Shown in pieces: positions 1 to 8,915 of a stretch of 64,000 nt of DNA. Source of the stretch: Nonomuraea polychroma (GTDB lineage: Bacteria > Actinomycetota > Actinomycetes > Streptosporangiales > Streptosporangiaceae); the NCBI RefSeq assembly GCF_004011505.1, contig NZ_SAUN01000001.1, positions 8,025,501 to 8,089,500 on the forward strand, read 5' to 3'. Numbering within the stretch: the first letter of the stretch is position 1; every line of letters starts with the position of its first letter. The position numbers and the translations under genes are program-made. The notes under the pieces were generated by a model, which searched no databases, was not told the origin of the DNA, and saw only the letters and a program-made list of their open reading frames with translations.

Positions 1-604
1 CGCCCGCGCTGGCCATCTTGCTGCCGGGCAGGGACTGCGGGATGCCGTACGCGCCGGAGTAGCGGTTCATCGCCCGCTCGTTCCAGCCGCTCTCCTTGTG
101 CCAGAGCCGTTCCAGGCAGCCCCACTGGTCCTCGCCGAAGCCGAAGTCGCCGAGCATGGCCTTGGCGGTGGCCTTGTTGCTGCCCGGCGAGGGGTCGCTG
201 CCCGGCGGGAAGTTCACGGCGGGGAACCCGTCGCCGGGCGGCGCCTGCTTCGGCACGACCCAGTCGAGGTCGTCCGGGCTGTCCCCGGCCCCGGAGCGGT
301 CCTTCTTGAGCTTGTCGGCCCGGTAGGCCTGCTCGGCCGCGGCCTTGAGCGCGTCGGTCTCGGGGTCGGGCCCGGACAGGTCGCCGCTGGCGAGCCTGCC
401 CATGTCCTCGAGGGTGAGCCCGCCGCCTGGCGGCTCGTTGGCGTTCTGGACGGCACGGTAGGCGACGAACCCACCGCCACCGAAGACGATCACACAGGCC
501 AGGACGGTGATGGCGACGCGCTTCGGCGTGAAACGCGAAGGCCGGCGCGCCGAGGGGACGTCTTCTCTCGGGGGGCGCTCACTCAAACGCGGACCGGGGC
601 TCAC
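1..604 (-). CDS. Membrane-anchored lytic transglycosylase-like protein (3' end outside window)
   Basis: Read on the minus strand from a GTG at 604, the frame stays open to the window edge (about 200 residues). It starts with a basic, proline-rich cytoplasmic stretch, then one hydrophobic segment (about residues 33-52), then a charged linker. The end is typical of actinobacterial SLT-like folds: DQWGCLERLWHKESGWNERA followed by GAYGIPQSLPGSKMA, where the Glu of KESGW is the expected catalytic acid. The family cleaves peptidoglycan glycan strands outside the membrane. The C-terminal part is missing, so activity cannot be fully judged. The GTG start has no strong ribosome binding site. It is divergent from the two-component operon that begins at 865. 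Confidence 0.75.
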   Translation of the reverse strand, partial: MSPGPRLSERPPREDVPSARRPSRFTPKRVAITVLACVIVFGGGGFVAYRAVQNANEPPGGGLTLEDMGRLASGDLSGPDPETDALKAAAEQAYRADKLKKDRSGAGDSPDDLDWVVPKQAPPGDGFPAVNFPPGSDPSPGSNKATAKAMLGDFGFGEDQWGCLERLWHKESGWNERAMNRYSGAYGIPQSLPGSKMASAG

Positions 605-709
605 GATCCATGAGCTTGCCCTGTCCGGGGGGGTGGTCCGCAACCGAAACGCGGGAATCGTTTGGGGATACCTTGGCCAACCAGCACGTTAGCGTGGCAT
701 TTCGGAATA

Positions 710-727
710 CTGTGATTTTGGTCACAG
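710..727. promoter_or_regulatory. Crp-type palindromic operator
   Basis: A perfect dyad, CTGTGA-N6-TCACAG, lies between the divergent transglycosylase and response-regulator genes. It matches the Crp/GlxR family pattern TGTGA-N6-TCACA. A Rex operator would need TGTGAA-N4-TTCACA and is a worse fit. No Crp gene is visible in the window, so the regulator is inferred. Confidence 0.6.
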
Positions 728-732
728 CATAT

Positions 733-772
733 CGGCTTCCCTTCGGACGCCCCCGTAGCCGAAGGGAAGCCG
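733..772. repeat. Perfect 14-bp inverted repeat (hairpin) in a divergent promoter region
   Basis: The arms 733-746 and 759-772 are exact reverse complements (CGGCTTCCCTTCGG) around a 12-nt loop. No T tract follows on either strand, and both flanking genes point away from it, so a terminator is not expected here. It may be a 5'-UTR hairpin or an operator for the operon starting at 865. Confidence 0.7.
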
Positions 773-864
773 CTCTCATGATTTCCCTCGTTCTTACGGA
801 TCCCGTAGTTGGCATGTCACAGTTTGATGACTTAGTTCGGGCATTCGGGACATGGAATAATAAT

Positions 865-1545
865 GTGCGCGTGGCTGGCATCCTCCTGGTTGAAGACGAC
901 CCCTCCGTCCGTACGGCGCTCGAACTGGCGCTGACCCGGCAGGGGCATTCCGTCACGTCCTACGCGACGGGTGAGGAGGCTCTCGAGCACATCAGGTCCC
1001 GTCGCCCCGAGATCGCGATCCTGGACGTCATGCTGCCGGGGATCGACGGGGTCGAAGTGTGCCGCCGCGTGCGCAAGCTCGACCAACTGCCCGTCATCCT
1101 GCTCACCGCCAGAGGCGACGACCTCGACGTGGTGGTCGGCCTGGAGGCCGGCGCCGACGACTACGTGGTCAAGCCGGTCGAGCCGCGGGTGCTCGACGCA
1201 CGGATCCGCGCCATCCTGCGCAGGGCCGAGTCGGCCGCCTCCGATCGCATCACGTTCGGCGACCTCGTGATCGACCGCGGCGCCCTCAAGGTCACGCTGG
1301 CCGGCAAGGAGATCCACCTGACGCCCACCGAGCTGCGGCTGCTGCTGGAGCTGGTCCGCCACCCCGGCCAGGTGCTCAACCGCCGCTACCTGCTGCGGGC
1401 CGTCTGGGACCACACGCACATCGCCGACTCCCGGCTGGTGGACGCGTGCGTGCAGCGCGTCCGCGCCAAGATCGAGCCCAAGCCCGCCGAGCCCGTGTTC
1501 ATCCACACCGTGCGCGGGTTCGGCTACCGGTTCAGCCCTCCGTGA
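865..1545 (+). CDS. OmpR/PhoB-family response regulator, CseB-like
   Basis: This 226-residue protein has an N-terminal receiver domain (about 4-118) with the acidic pair D11/D12, phospho-acceptor D54 in ILDVMLPGIDG, T81 and K103 (DDYVVKP). A winged-helix DNA-binding domain of OmpR type follows (about 130-225), ending in VRGFGYRF. The segment DDLDVVVGLEAGADDYV resembles CseB, which with CseC responds to cell-envelope stress in Streptomyces; that equivalence is inferred from sequence style. The GTG at 865 is taken as the start because the receiver domain begins there; a second GTG at 871 is possible. Its stop overlaps the histidine kinase start, so the two are translationally coupled. Confidence 0.9.
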   Translation: MRVAGILLVEDDPSVRTALELALTRQGHSVTSYATGEEALEHIRSRRPEIAILDVMLPGIDGVEVCRRVRKLDQLPVILLTARGDDLDVVVGLEAGADDYVVKPVEPRVLDARIRAILRRAESAASDRITFGDLVIDRGALKVTLAGKEIHLTPTELRLLLELVRHPGQVLNRRYLLRAVWDHTHIADSRLVDACVQRVRAKIEPKPAEPVFIHTVRGFGYRFSPP

Positions 1546-2954
1546 TCCCGTTGCCGACCGGCTTGCGGGCGCGTCTGGTGATCACGTTCACGCTCGTGGC
1601 CGCCACCGCCTCCATTCTGGTCGCCACGATCGGCTTCGAGCTGGCCAAGACGGCACTCGTGACCAGGACCGAGACCACGTCGCTCGATCTGGTGACCAGA
1701 GAGCTGAGCAGCATCGACTTCCCCGTCGGCAAGCTGCGTCCCGGCGAGGCCGCGCCGACGAACAAGGAACTGGACCGCCTGGCCCAGACGCTTGCCGCGC
1801 CGGGCCGCGGCGTCATCATCGAGTACGGCGACCTGGTCGCCGTCAACGGCCCGATGGCCATGAGCGACGTGCCCAACGAGTTGTACGGCCGGGCCAAGCA
1901 GAGCGTCGTCACCCAGCGCAGGGTGATCCGCAACGAGCTGTGGTTCATCGTCGGCGCAGAGGTCTACCGGGACGACTCCGGCGTGCCCGAGGCCACCGGC
2001 CTGCGGGCGTTCGTGTTCTTCCCCATGCATGCCGACGTGAACCAGCTCAACGCGCTGAGGGCCAGGCTCTTCGAGGGCGGCGTCGCCATTGTGCTGATCG
2101 CCGTGGTCGTGTCGCTGCTGTCGGCGCGGCAGGTGTTACTCCCCGTGCGACGGCTCAGCGCCGCCGCGAAGGCGCTCGGCGAGGGCAAGCTGGACACGCG
2201 GCTGCCCGTGCACGGGCAGGACGAGCTGGCCGGGCTCACCGCCAGGTTCAACGACGCGGCGGCCGCGCTGGAGCTGAGCGTGTCGGAGCTGCGCTCGCTC
2301 GAGGCCATGTCACGCAGGTTCGTGGCGGACGTCTCGCACGAGCTGCGCACGCCGCTGACCGCCATGACGGCCGTGGCCGACATGCTCTCCGAGGAGGCCA
2401 ACCGGCTGCCCGAAGCGCCTGCGGAGGCCGTGCGGCTGGTGCTCAGGGAGGTGGAGCGCCTGCGTGAGCTGGTCGAGCACCTCATCGAGATCAGCCGTTT
2501 CGACGCGGGCACGGCCACGCTCAACCTGGAGCCCGTCAACGTGGCCGACGCCATCGCCGACTGCCTGGAGACGCGCGGCTGGACCGACCAGGTGAAGGTG
2601 AACGCCTCCCAGGGCTTGACCGGCAACCTCGATCCGAGGAGGTTCGACGTCATCGTGGCCAATCTCGTCGGCAACGCGCTCAAGCACGGCCTGCCCCCGG
2701 TGGTGGTCAACGCCAGGAGCACGGAGAACGGCCTGGAGGTGAAGGTGCGCGACCACGGCAAGGGCATCCCGCGGGAGGCGTTGCCTCACGTCTTCGACCG
2801 CTTCTTCAAGGCGGGGGCCGGCCGGTCCCGCAGCCAGGGCAGCGGCCTGGGCCTGGCCATCGCCAGGGCCAACGTGCACCTGCACGGCGGCACGATCTCG
2901 GTGCGCACCCAGAACCCCGGCACCCTCTTCACGGTCTGGCTGCCCCACGCATGA
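1542..2954 (+). CDS. Two-component sensor histidine kinase, CseC-like
   Basis: This 470-residue membrane kinase starts at a GTG overlapping the regulator stop (GTGA). Two transmembrane segments (about 11-33 and 180-200) bracket an extracytoplasmic sensor region of about 145 residues. A HAMP linker follows (about 200-255), then the dimerisation domain with phospho-acceptor His near residue 266 (FVADVSHELRTPL). The ATPase domain shows the N box NLVGNALKHG, G1 DHGKGIP and G2 GSGLGLAI. It should autophosphorylate and pass phosphate to the regulator just upstream. A lipoprotein gene overlaps its 3' end, and that lipoprotein could modulate sensing, as CseA is thought to do in Streptomyces, although the gene order differs here. 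Confidence 0.93.
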   Translation: MIPLPTGLRARLVITFTLVAATASILVATIGFELAKTALVTRTETTSLDLVTRELSSIDFPVGKLRPGEAAPTNKELDRLAQTLAAPGRGVIIEYGDLVAVNGPMAMSDVPNELYGRAKQSVVTQRRVIRNELWFIVGAEVYRDDSGVPEATGLRAFVFFPMHADVNQLNALRARLFEGGVAIVLIAVVVSLLSARQVLLPVRRLSAAAKALGEGKLDTRLPVHGQDELAGLTARFNDAAAALELSVSELRSLEAMSRRFVADVSHELRTPLTAMTAVADMLSEEANRLPEAPAEAVRLVLREVERLRELVEHLIEISRFDAGTATLNLEPVNVADAIADCLETRGWTDQVKVNASQGLTGNLDPRRFDVIVANLVGNALKHGLPPVVVNARSTENGLEVKVRDHGKGIPREALPHVFDRFFKAGAGRSRSQGSGLGLAIARANVHLHGGTISVRTQNPGTLFTVWLPHA

Positions 2955-3457
2955 TGAAGATGCGGGCTCTGTTACTCGCCGCCGCGCTCATGGTGGTGGC
3001 CTCGTGCGGCATCTCGCCCACCGACGTCCTGGACCGGGAGCACGCGCCCACCACCAGGATCCCGCCGCCGTCCAAGACGATCTACCTGATCAGGGACGGC
3101 AAGCTCACGCTGGAACCGGCCGACGTGGCGAACGACACCGTCGAGAGCCTGCTCGGCGCGTTGTTCGCGGCCTCCACGCAGCCGCTCGGCGACCGGGACA
3201 CCGAGCTGCGCGGGTTCACGTACCTGAGGGTCAAGGACTCGCTCAACCCCGTGCGGCGGGACGAGGTGACCCTCCCGCGCACCTCGACACTGACCGTGTA
3301 CATCCGGGGCGAGGGCCGGTTGAGCAGGCTCGGCATGGCGCAGATCGTCTGCACGGCACAGCAGGACGCGGCCTTCGAGCAGGTCAGGATCATCCGGGAC
3401 AACGAGGACCGCCCCCCGAAGGACGAGGGGCGGCACACGTGTCCCGATCTGGAATGA
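2951..3457 (+). CDS. Lipoprotein with GerMN-like region, coupled to the two-component system
   Basis: The ATG overlaps the kinase stop (ATGA), so this 168-residue protein is the third gene of the operon. A lipoprotein signal peptide ends in VVASCG with the lipidated Cys at residue 19. The rest is a soluble extracytoplasmic domain; the run YLIRDGKLTLEPADV and the later LTVYIRGEGRLSRLGMAQIV look like a divergent GerMN (sporulation/spore germination) fold. That family assignment is tentative. Context suggests it senses or buffers the signal for the kinase at the cell surface. Its stop codon abuts the stop of phoH on the other strand with no intergenic base. Confidence 0.75.
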   Translation: MMKMRALLLAAALMVVASCGISPTDVLDREHAPTTRIPPPSKTIYLIRDGKLTLEPADVANDTVESLLGALFAASTQPLGDRDTELRGFTYLRVKDSLNPVRRDEVTLPRTSTLTVYIRGEGRLSRLGMAQIVCTAQQDAAFEQVRIIRDNEDRPPKDEGRHTCPDLE

Positions 3458-4771
3458 TCACATGGTGATGTCCTCGAGCATCTCCGTCACCAGCGCGGCG
3501 ATCGGAGAGCGCTCGGACCTGGTCAGCGTGACGTGCGCGAACAGCGGATGCCCCTTCAGCTTCTCCACCACCGCCACCACGCCGTCGTGCCTGCCCACCC
3601 GCAGATTGTCGCGCTGGGCGATGTCGTGGGTGAGCACGACCCGCGAGTTGGCGCCGATCCGGCTGAGCACGGTCAGGAGCACGCCGCGTTCGAGCGACTG
3701 GGCCTCGTCCACGATCACGAACGCGTCGTGCAGCGAGCGGCCGCGGATGTGCGTCAGCGGGAGCACCTCCAGCATGCCCCTGTCGAGCACCTCGTCGATC
3801 ACCTCTGGCGTGGTGACGGCGCCCAGCGTGTCGTAGACGGCCTGCGCCCACGGGCCCATCTTCTCGCCCTCGGTGCCGGGCAGGTAGCCGAGCTCCTGGC
3901 CGCCCACGGCGTACAGCGGGCGGAAGACGACGACCTTGCGGTGCTGGCGGCGCTCCAGGACCGCCTCCAGGCCCGCGCAGAGCGCCAAGGCCGACTTGCC
4001 CGTGCCGGCCCGGCCGCCGAGCGAGACGATGCCGATCTCGGGGTCCATCAGCAGGTCGAGGGCGATGCGCTGCTCGGCGGAGCGGCCGTGCAGGCCGAAC
4101 ACCTCCCGGTCGCCGCGGACCAGTCGTACGGACTTGTCCGGCAGCACCCGGCCGAGCGCCGAGCCCTTGGCCGACAGCAGCCGCAGCCCGGTGTGCGTCG
4201 GCAGGTCCCTGGTCTCCTCCATGTCCGCGGTGCCCTTTTCGAAGAGCACTTCGACGTCTTCGGTGGTCACCTGGATCTCGGCCATCCCGGTCCAGCCCGA
4301 CTCATGTACGAGCTCGGCCCGGTACTCCTCGGCCACCAGGCCGATCGAGGCCGCCTTGACCCGCAGGGGCAGGTCCTTGGACACCAGGACGACGTCGCAC
4401 CCCTCGGCGGCCAGCGAGCGCGCCACGGTCAGGATGCGGGTGTCGTTGTCGCCCAGGCGGAACCCGACGGGCAGGATGGACGGATCGCTGTGATTGAGCT
4501 CAACCCTGATCGTGCCATCCCCCGTGGGCATCGGCTCGTCGAGCCTGCCGTACTGCACGCGCAGGTCGTCGAGGTAGCGTAGAGCCTTCCTCGCGAAGTA
4601 GCCGAGCTCAGGATGGTGCCGCTTCCCTTCCAGCTCCGTGATGACCACGATCGGAAGGACGACGTCGTGCTCGGCGAAGCGGGTCATCGCCGCCGGGTCG
4701 GCCAGCAAGACCGACGTGTCCAGCACGTACGTACGCTTGGTCGGCTTGGTCGAAGGGTTGCTCGAGGACAC
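3458..4771 (-). CDS. PhoH-family protein with N-terminal PIN domain
   Basis: The 437-residue product begins with a PIN nuclease domain ([10 protein letters not shown], then the acidic run LGDNDTRIL and [10 protein letters not shown]). A PhoH ATPase domain follows, with Walker [12 protein letters not shown] and Walker [10 protein letters not shown]. The PIN-PhoH architecture is known in actinobacteria (PhoH2) and is linked to ATP-dependent RNA unwinding and cleavage. The GTG at 4771 is preferred: GGGGGAG lies 9 nt upstream, whereas the in-frame GTG at 4777 would sit only 3 nt from it. The isoprenyl transferase gene lies upstream on the same strand, about 210 bp away, an arrangement common in actinomycetes. 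Confidence 0.93.
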   Translation of the reverse strand: MSSSNPSTKPTKRTYVLDTSVLLADPAAMTRFAEHDVVLPIVVITELEGKRHHPELGYFARKALRYLDDLRVQYGRLDEPMPTGDGTIRVELNHSDPSILPVGFRLGDNDTRILTVARSLAAEGCDVVLVSKDLPLRVKAASIGLVAEEYRAELVHESGWTGMAEIQVTTEDVEVLFEKGTADMEETRDLPTHTGLRLLSAKGSALGRVLPDKSVRLVRGDREVFGLHGRSAEQRIALDLLMDPEIGIVSLGGRAGTGKSALALCAGLEAVLERRQHRKVVVFRPLYAVGGQELGYLPGTEGEKMGPWAQAVYDTLGAVTTPEVIDEVLDRGMLEVLPLTHIRGRSLHDAFVIVDEAQSLERGVLLTVLSRIGANSRVVLTHDIAQRDNLRVGRHDGVVAVVEKLKGHPLFAHVTLTRSERSPIAALVTEMLEDITM

Positions 4772-4983
4772 TGCCACACGTTCTCCCCCGGGCGCCCAGG
4801 CGTTCGGGCACCCTGCAGACGAGGCGGGAATCGGACCGGACCCGCTCCCCCGACCGCCAAATGCCGTCGGTGCCGGGTTCCGGCCCCCTCGGCAAGTGTT
4901 GGTGCAAAGGCGGGCCCTCTCCGGAGTGTCCGGCCTGTGGTCGGACACTTCTTACGTTACGTCCTTGATGCCCGATTGTCGTG

Positions 4984-5745
4984 CTAAGAACCGTAACGTC
5001 GGTGTCTCGCAGCGTAGTCGCGCAGCGCCCGCAGGAAGTCGACCCTGCGGAAGTCCGGCCAGTAGGCCTCGTGGAAGTAGAACTCGGAATGAGCGCTCTG
5101 CCACAACATGAAGCCGGACAAGCGCTGCTCGCCCGATGTCCGGATGAGGAGGTCCGGGTCAGGCTGGCCGCGAGTGTAGAGATGCTCCGCGATGTGCTCG
5201 ACATCGAGCACCTCGACGAGGTCCTCGATGCTCGCTCCCTTGCTCGCATGCTCCTGGAGCAGTGAGCGCACCGCATCGGCAATCTCACGTCTTCCTCCAT
5301 ACCCAACTGCAACGTTCACAATCAGGCCTGGACGGTGTGATGACGCTTCCTTTGCATTTTTTAGGACATTCGCCGTCCTGTCGGGAAGCAAGTCGAGCGC
5401 GCCGACCGGGATGATCCGCCAGCCCTCATCCACGAGCTCCTGCGTGACGTCCTCGATGATGCGCAGGAGCGGCTCCAGCTCCTCCCGCGGGCGGTTGAGA
5501 TTGTCGTTGGAGAGCATCCAGACGGTGACGACCTCGACTCCGGTCTCCCGGCACCAGCTGAGCAGCTCGGATATCTTGTCCGCGCCCTTGCGGTGGCCGG
5601 TGGCCACGTCCCGCATGCCCATGGCACGCGCCCAGCGACGATTGCCGTCGATGATGACCCCCACATGCCGGGGGATGCTGTCCTTCGACAGCTTGGCCTC
5701 CAGCCGGCGCTCATACAGCCGGTAGGCCAGGTCGCGCAGGCCCAC
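4984..5745 (-). CDS. cis-Prenyltransferase (isoprenyl transferase, UppS family)
   Basis: This 253-residue enzyme has the family signatures HVGVIIDGNRRWAR (diphosphate-binding Asp), GHRKGADKI, SNDNLNRP and, near the C-terminus, DLLIRTSGEQRLSGFMLWQ followed by SEFYF. It condenses isopentenyl diphosphate in cis to make polyprenyl diphosphates, the carriers for peptidoglycan and glycan precursors. Actinobacteria often carry two paralogues: a short-chain Z-farnesyl synthase and a long-chain decaprenyl synthase. Chain length cannot be decided from sequence alone. The GTG start has GGGAGG 6 nt upstream. Confidence 0.95.
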   Translation of the reverse strand: MGLRDLAYRLYERRLEAKLSKDSIPRHVGVIIDGNRRWARAMGMRDVATGHRKGADKISELLSWCRETGVEVVTVWMLSNDNLNRPREELEPLLRIIEDVTQELVDEGWRIIPVGALDLLPDRTANVLKNAKEASSHRPGLIVNVAVGYGGRREIADAVRSLLQEHASKGASIEDLVEVLDVEHIAEHLYTRGQPDPDLLIRTSGEQRLSGFMLWQSAHSEFYFHEAYWPDFRRVDFLRALRDYAARHRRYGS

Positions 5746-5800
5746 GAAGTGCCTCCCTGGCGGTGCTGTGCCTTCGGTCCAATGACCTAACAGGCAATTA

Positions 5801-6361
5801 TCACCGCGTTTCGGCCGTGCCTGGTCCCCGTACTGGATTCCTTACCAGATCTCTTCCTTTCAGACACCCCTCGGCCTCCTCGACGAGGCCGCGGACGAAC
5901 GCCGACAGCTCGGCCGAGGTCAGCACCGCCCGCATGCCGACGCCCGTGGTGCTCCACGCCTCCACGTACGCCCTCCTGGTCAGCCGCCACTCGCCGCGCC
6001 TGCCCCGCCGCCCCGGCACCCAGAGCGGAATCGTGCGGAGCCGGCAGCTGAGCTCCCCGCCGCCTACAAGGCACGTCCTGCTGCGGTAGCGGAAGGTGAA
6101 CAGCTCGCCGTCCGGCTCCTCGCCGGGGAACCTGTCGTCGGGGTCGGCCCACCGCCTGGCCTCGCCCTGGCCCTGACGGGCCTCGTCGACGCCGCGCGCC
6201 AGGCGCGCGAGCAGCCAGCCGCAGCGCTCGCCCACGCTGCCGTACGGAGTGCCGTCGCGGTGCAGCTCCAAGGTGACCTCGTACGGTGTGCCCACGCTGT
6301 CCGTGCACGCGACGGGTGTGACGCTCAGATAAGATCCATCAACGCAGCGCAGTCCCCCCAT
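5801..6361 (-). CDS. Uncharacterised actinobacterial protein
   Basis: The predicted product (186 residues from the ATG at 6361) is soluble, with no signal peptide or membrane segment. It contains conserved-looking runs such as VTLELHRDGTPYGSVGERC, a tract rich in Cys and Arg, and a C-terminal helix (LSAFVRGLVEEAEGCLKGRD). No family is recognised. The frame is open to an ATG at 6448, but that extension encodes low-complexity Gly-rich sequence and lacks a good ribosome binding site. It lies just downstream of the DUF692 cluster on the same strand, separated by about 65 bp, and may be unrelated to it. Confidence 0.6.
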   Translation of the reverse strand: MGGLRCVDGSYLSVTPVACTDSVGTPYEVTLELHRDGTPYGSVGERCGWLLARLARGVDEARQGQGEARRWADPDDRFPGEEPDGELFTFRYRSRTCLVGGGELSCRLRTIPLWVPGRRGRRGEWRLTRRAYVEAWSTTGVGMRAVLTSAELSAFVRGLVEEAEGCLKGRDLVRNPVRGPGTAETR

Positions 6362-6426
6362 TCCCCCAGAATTTCCCCCCAAAAGCCACCTAAAACCGGA
6401 CGCGCCGCCCTCGGTTGGACATGGTG

Positions 6427-6882
6427 TCAAGGCAGGAGACGGGACCACCAGCGAGGCTTGCGACCGGGCGGTTCCGGCATCCGGCCGCGGTCACGCAGCC
6501 AGGCGGCGAAGTCGTCGGCATCGGTACGGTAGTTGGGCGGCGGCGCGGTGCGGGAGCGTGCATAGGCGGCGAACTCCGACGCGAGGTCGGGTCCGGCGGC
6601 GATGGCGGCGTCGGGGCGGATCCTGGCCACGATGCCGCGACGTTTGGCGATCAGGCTCGCCGCCTGCGCCCGCATGCGCTCCCGGTCGAAGCCATCAGGA
6701 ATGTCGCCCCCGGCGATCAGTGCCGCGACCACCCGCGCCTGAGCGTCCGCCAGCCGCGCCTGCGCGTCCGCTAGCGGCGCCTGCGCGTCCGCCAGCGGCG
6801 CCTGCGCATCGGTCAGCGGCGCGGGAGCCTCGGCCGGCGGCGCATGAGCTTCGGCAGGCGCCCGTGCCGGCTCGGGCGTCAC
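6427..6882 (-). CDS. Helical partner protein of the DUF692 oxidase
   Basis: The GTG at 6882 overlaps the DUF692 stop codon (GTGA) and has GGGGAGG upstream, so the 151-residue product is translated with the oxidase. Residues 15-45 carry five copies of a 7-residue unit close to PLADAQA. The remainder is predicted helical ([15 protein letters not shown], then [16 protein letters not shown]) and ends in a Trp/Arg-rich tail. DUF692 (MNIO) enzymes usually work with a partner that binds the peptide substrate. In some Streptomyces proteins I recall a similar helical domain being fused to the DUF692 C-terminus, which would make this a split version. That recollection is unchecked. Confidence 0.75.
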   Translation of the reverse strand: MTPEPARAPAEAHAPPAEAPAPLTDAQAPLADAQAPLADAQARLADAQARVVAALIAGGDIPDGFDRERMRAQAASLIAKRRGIVARIRPDAAIAAGPDLASEFAAYARSRTAPPPNYRTDADDFAAWLRDRGRMPEPPGRKPRWWSRLLP

Positions 6883-7874
6883 CGGGCCTCCCCTGCCAGG
6901 GACATCGCGGCCCTGATCTTGGACAACTCGTTGCCCAGCGCCGCGTCGCTCGGGAAGTCGTCGTCCCACTCCAGCAGCACGCCCGGCGGGGTGGCCCGGG
7001 CACACAGCTCGGTGAGGATGTCGAGCACCGGCTGAGGCGCGGTGGTGGTGTGCGTGTCGTGCCAGATGCCGTGGTGCTCGTACCCGCCGGCCACGTGGAC
7101 GTAGGCGAGGTGCTCCAGCGGGAGCGCGTCGAGCGCGTCCACCGCCGACAGGCCCAGGTTGAACTGGTTGGTGTAGAGGTTGGCCACGTCGATCAGCAGC
7201 CCGACCCCGGTGCGATCCACCAACTCGGCGAGGAACTGGCCCTCGGTCAGCTCGTCGTCGGGCCAGCCGAAGATGGCCGCGACGTTCTCCAGGGCCAGCG
7301 GGACGGGCAACGCGTCCTGGGCACGGCGCACGTTCTCCGTGATGACCCGCAACGACTCGCGGGTACGCGGCACGGGCAGCAGGTGGCCCGCCTCCAGGCC
7401 GCCGCCCCGTACGAAGGCCAGGTGCTCGCTGACCAGCGGCGCGTCCAGCGCCTGGGCGCAGGCGGCCAGATGGGCGAGCCGGGCCGGGGAGGGCGGCTCG
7501 GCCGCGCCGACGCCGAGCGACACCCCGTGCGGGATCACCGGCACTCCCTTGGCCCGCAGCACACGCAGCGACTCGGGCAGGTGGGCGGGTTTGAGGTTCT
7601 CGGCGATCACCTCGACGAAGTCGACGCCGTCCATCCGCTCGATCGTCAGGTCCAGCTCAGCCCGCCAGCCGATCCCCACACCCAGCTGCGCCATCCCGGC
7701 CCTTTCTCCTCGCGTTCCAGCCCCCGACACCACAGTCCCTTCGCCTTGCGCTCCAGCCCCCGACACTGCCGTCCCCTCGCCTTGCGCTCCAGCCCCCGAC
7801 ATCGCCGTCCCCTCGCCTTGCGCTCCAGCCCCCGACATCGCCGTCCCCGTCATATCAGTCCCCTTGATGGTCAT
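6879..7874 (-). CDS. DUF692 family (MNIO) multinuclear iron oxidase
   Basis: The TIM-barrel-like core (about 270 residues, from [15 protein letters not shown]) matches DUF692, the family of MbnB, TglH and ChrH. These enzymes use non-haem iron clusters to oxidise cysteine residues in ribosomal peptides. Likely metal ligands include Glu of VEVIAENL, the His of [12 protein letters not shown] and VSEHLAF, Glu of LALENVA, Asp of [11 protein letters not shown], His of [12 protein letters not shown] and Asp/His of WHDTH. The ATG at 7874 has a strong site (AAGGGGG) next to the stop of the TIGR04222 gene. This adds an N-terminal run of 12-residue repeats ([12 protein letters not shown]). A second start at 7694 would skip the repeats. 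It is coupled to the helical partner downstream. Confidence 0.9.
   Translation of the reverse strand: MTIKGTDMTGTAMSGAGAQGEGTAMSGAGAQGEGTAVSGAGAQGEGTVVSGAGTRGERAGMAQLGVGIGWRAELDLTIERMDGVDFVEVIAENLKPAHLPESLRVLRAKGVPVIPHGVSLGVGAAEPPSPARLAHLAACAQALDAPLVSEHLAFVRGGGLEAGHLLPVPRTRESLRVITENVRRAQDALPVPLALENVAAIFGWPDDELTEGQFLAELVDRTGVGLLIDVANLYTNQFNLGLSAVDALDALPLEHLAYVHVAGGYEHHGIWHDTHTTTAPQPVLDILTELCARATPPGVLLEWDDDFPSDAALGNELSKIRAAMSLAGEAR
7717..7860. repeat. 36-bp tandem repeat, four copies, in the 5' part of the DUF692 gene
   Basis: The repeats begin at 7717, 7753, 7789 and 7825. The middle two units differ at a single position and the outer copies are more diverged. The unit is a multiple of three and preserves the frame, coding for a 12-residue Gly/Ala repeat. 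On the coding strand each unit also carries GAGGGGA followed 5 nt later by ATG or GTG, so every copy looks like a ribosome binding site plus start. Confidence 0.9.
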
Positions 7875-7896
7875 TCGCCCCCTTACAGCCGGGCCA

Positions 7897-8811
7897 TCAG
7901 CCCCCGCCGCAACCGCCGCATCCACCACCACCGCAGCCGGACGATCCGCTTGCGCAGCTCGACCCGCTCGACGGTGAGCTGTCGCCTCCACCCGCGAAGC
8001 CTCCGCCCCCGGCCACGTACGCGCCGCCGCCACCCCTGCGACGGCGCCGGCCCCTGCTCAGGGCCAGCTCGGCCTGGAGGTCGGGATCGCGCACCTCGCC
8101 GAGGCCGTACAGCGCGATCGCGACGGGCCCCTCAGCGGCGCCCCGGGGGTTGTCCCGCAGGGCGGCCTCGAGAGTCTCCTGTCCCGACGGCGTCAGCGTG
8201 ATCCGCGTGACCCGCCGGTGCCTCCAGACGCCGATCGCCGCCATCACCCCCGTGACGGCCAGGAGGGCCAGCGCGAGCGACGACAGCAGGCTCACCCCCT
8301 CGATCGCGACCAGCACCGCCCCGACCAGGAATCCGGCGAACGCCACCCCCGACAGGGCCCGTAACCGGACGCTCAGCCGGCCGGCCCGGGCAAGGACGTC
8401 ATCGGCCAGGACCAGCCCCAGGCCCTCGATGTGGCGATCGAGCGCGCCCATGGCCAGCGTCCGCGTGGTCTCGATGCGCAGCGCGCTCATCGGCAGTCCC
8501 GAGCGGGAGGCGACCACGCCCAGCACCGCTTCCTCGATGGGCTCGCTCGAGACGACGCTGGAGTGCACCTGATGCACGCGACCCCCGCGCGACACCCGCA
8601 GGTCACCCGCCTCCGCCAGCAGCGCGATGGCGGTGTCCGCCACGCGGTACGCGCCTCCCGCCAGGAAAGCGAGCTCGTAGTGGCCGAGCTCGCGGAGGCG
8701 ACGGCCCGTGCCGGCCTCGCGGGCGGCGGCATGCTCACGTTTGACAGCGGAGGCGGTGGTGAGGGCGAGCGCCGCCAGCGCCACCGAGACGATCAGCAGG
8801 ATCAGGTCCAT
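7897..8811 (-). CDS. TIGR04222-type membrane protein with Cys/Gly-rich tail (first copy)
   Basis: This 304-residue protein begins with a membrane segment ([17 protein letters not shown]). The TIGR04222 signature follows ([20 protein letters not shown], then [14 protein letters not shown]). Two further hydrophobic segments lie around residues 155-200. The C-terminus is extremely rich in Gly, Ser and Cys ([20 protein letters not shown]), with four cysteines in the last 20 residues. It lies immediately upstream of, and is probably cotranscribed with, the DUF692 oxidase, and its tail is a plausible substrate for that enzyme. No activity is known to me for the TIGR04222 domain itself. Confidence 0.88.
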   Translation of the reverse strand: MDLILLIVSVALAALALTTASAVKREHAAAREAGTGRRLRELGHYELAFLAGGAYRVADTAIALLAEAGDLRVSRGGRVHQVHSSVVSSEPIEEAVLGVVASRSGLPMSALRIETTRTLAMGALDRHIEGLGLVLADDVLARAGRLSVRLRALSGVAFAGFLVGAVLVAIEGVSLLSSLALALLAVTGVMAAIGVWRHRRVTRITLTPSGQETLEAALRDNPRGAAEGPVAIALYGLGEVRDPDLQAELALSRGRRRRRGGGGAYVAGGGGFAGGGDSSPSSGSSCASGSSGCGGGGCGGCGGG

Positions 8812-8915
8812 TCAGGCCTCCCCTCCGTGCAGCCCGACGGGGCTGGGTACCGGGAAGACGTATAAAGCCAAGTTAAAGGTTCCGTCAGCACGGATACAGT
8901 TCTGGGGCCGTTCGG

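Noticed and set aside
710-727. A Rex operator in front of the two-component operon
   Set aside because: Rex sites need TGTGAA and TTCACA arms with 4 nt between; this dyad has T/G at the inner positions and fits Crp better.
579-1506. Long minus-strand frames opposite the response regulator
   Set aside because: They lack domains and follow the third-position GC pattern of the real gene on the plus strand.
5801-6448. The longer ATG start of the uncharacterised gene near 6.4 kb
   Set aside because: The extension is Gly-rich low complexity without an RBS; the ATG at 6361 was used.
7717-7860. A CRISPR array
   Set aside because: Units are contiguous with no spacers and preserve a coding frame, so this is a coding tandem repeat.
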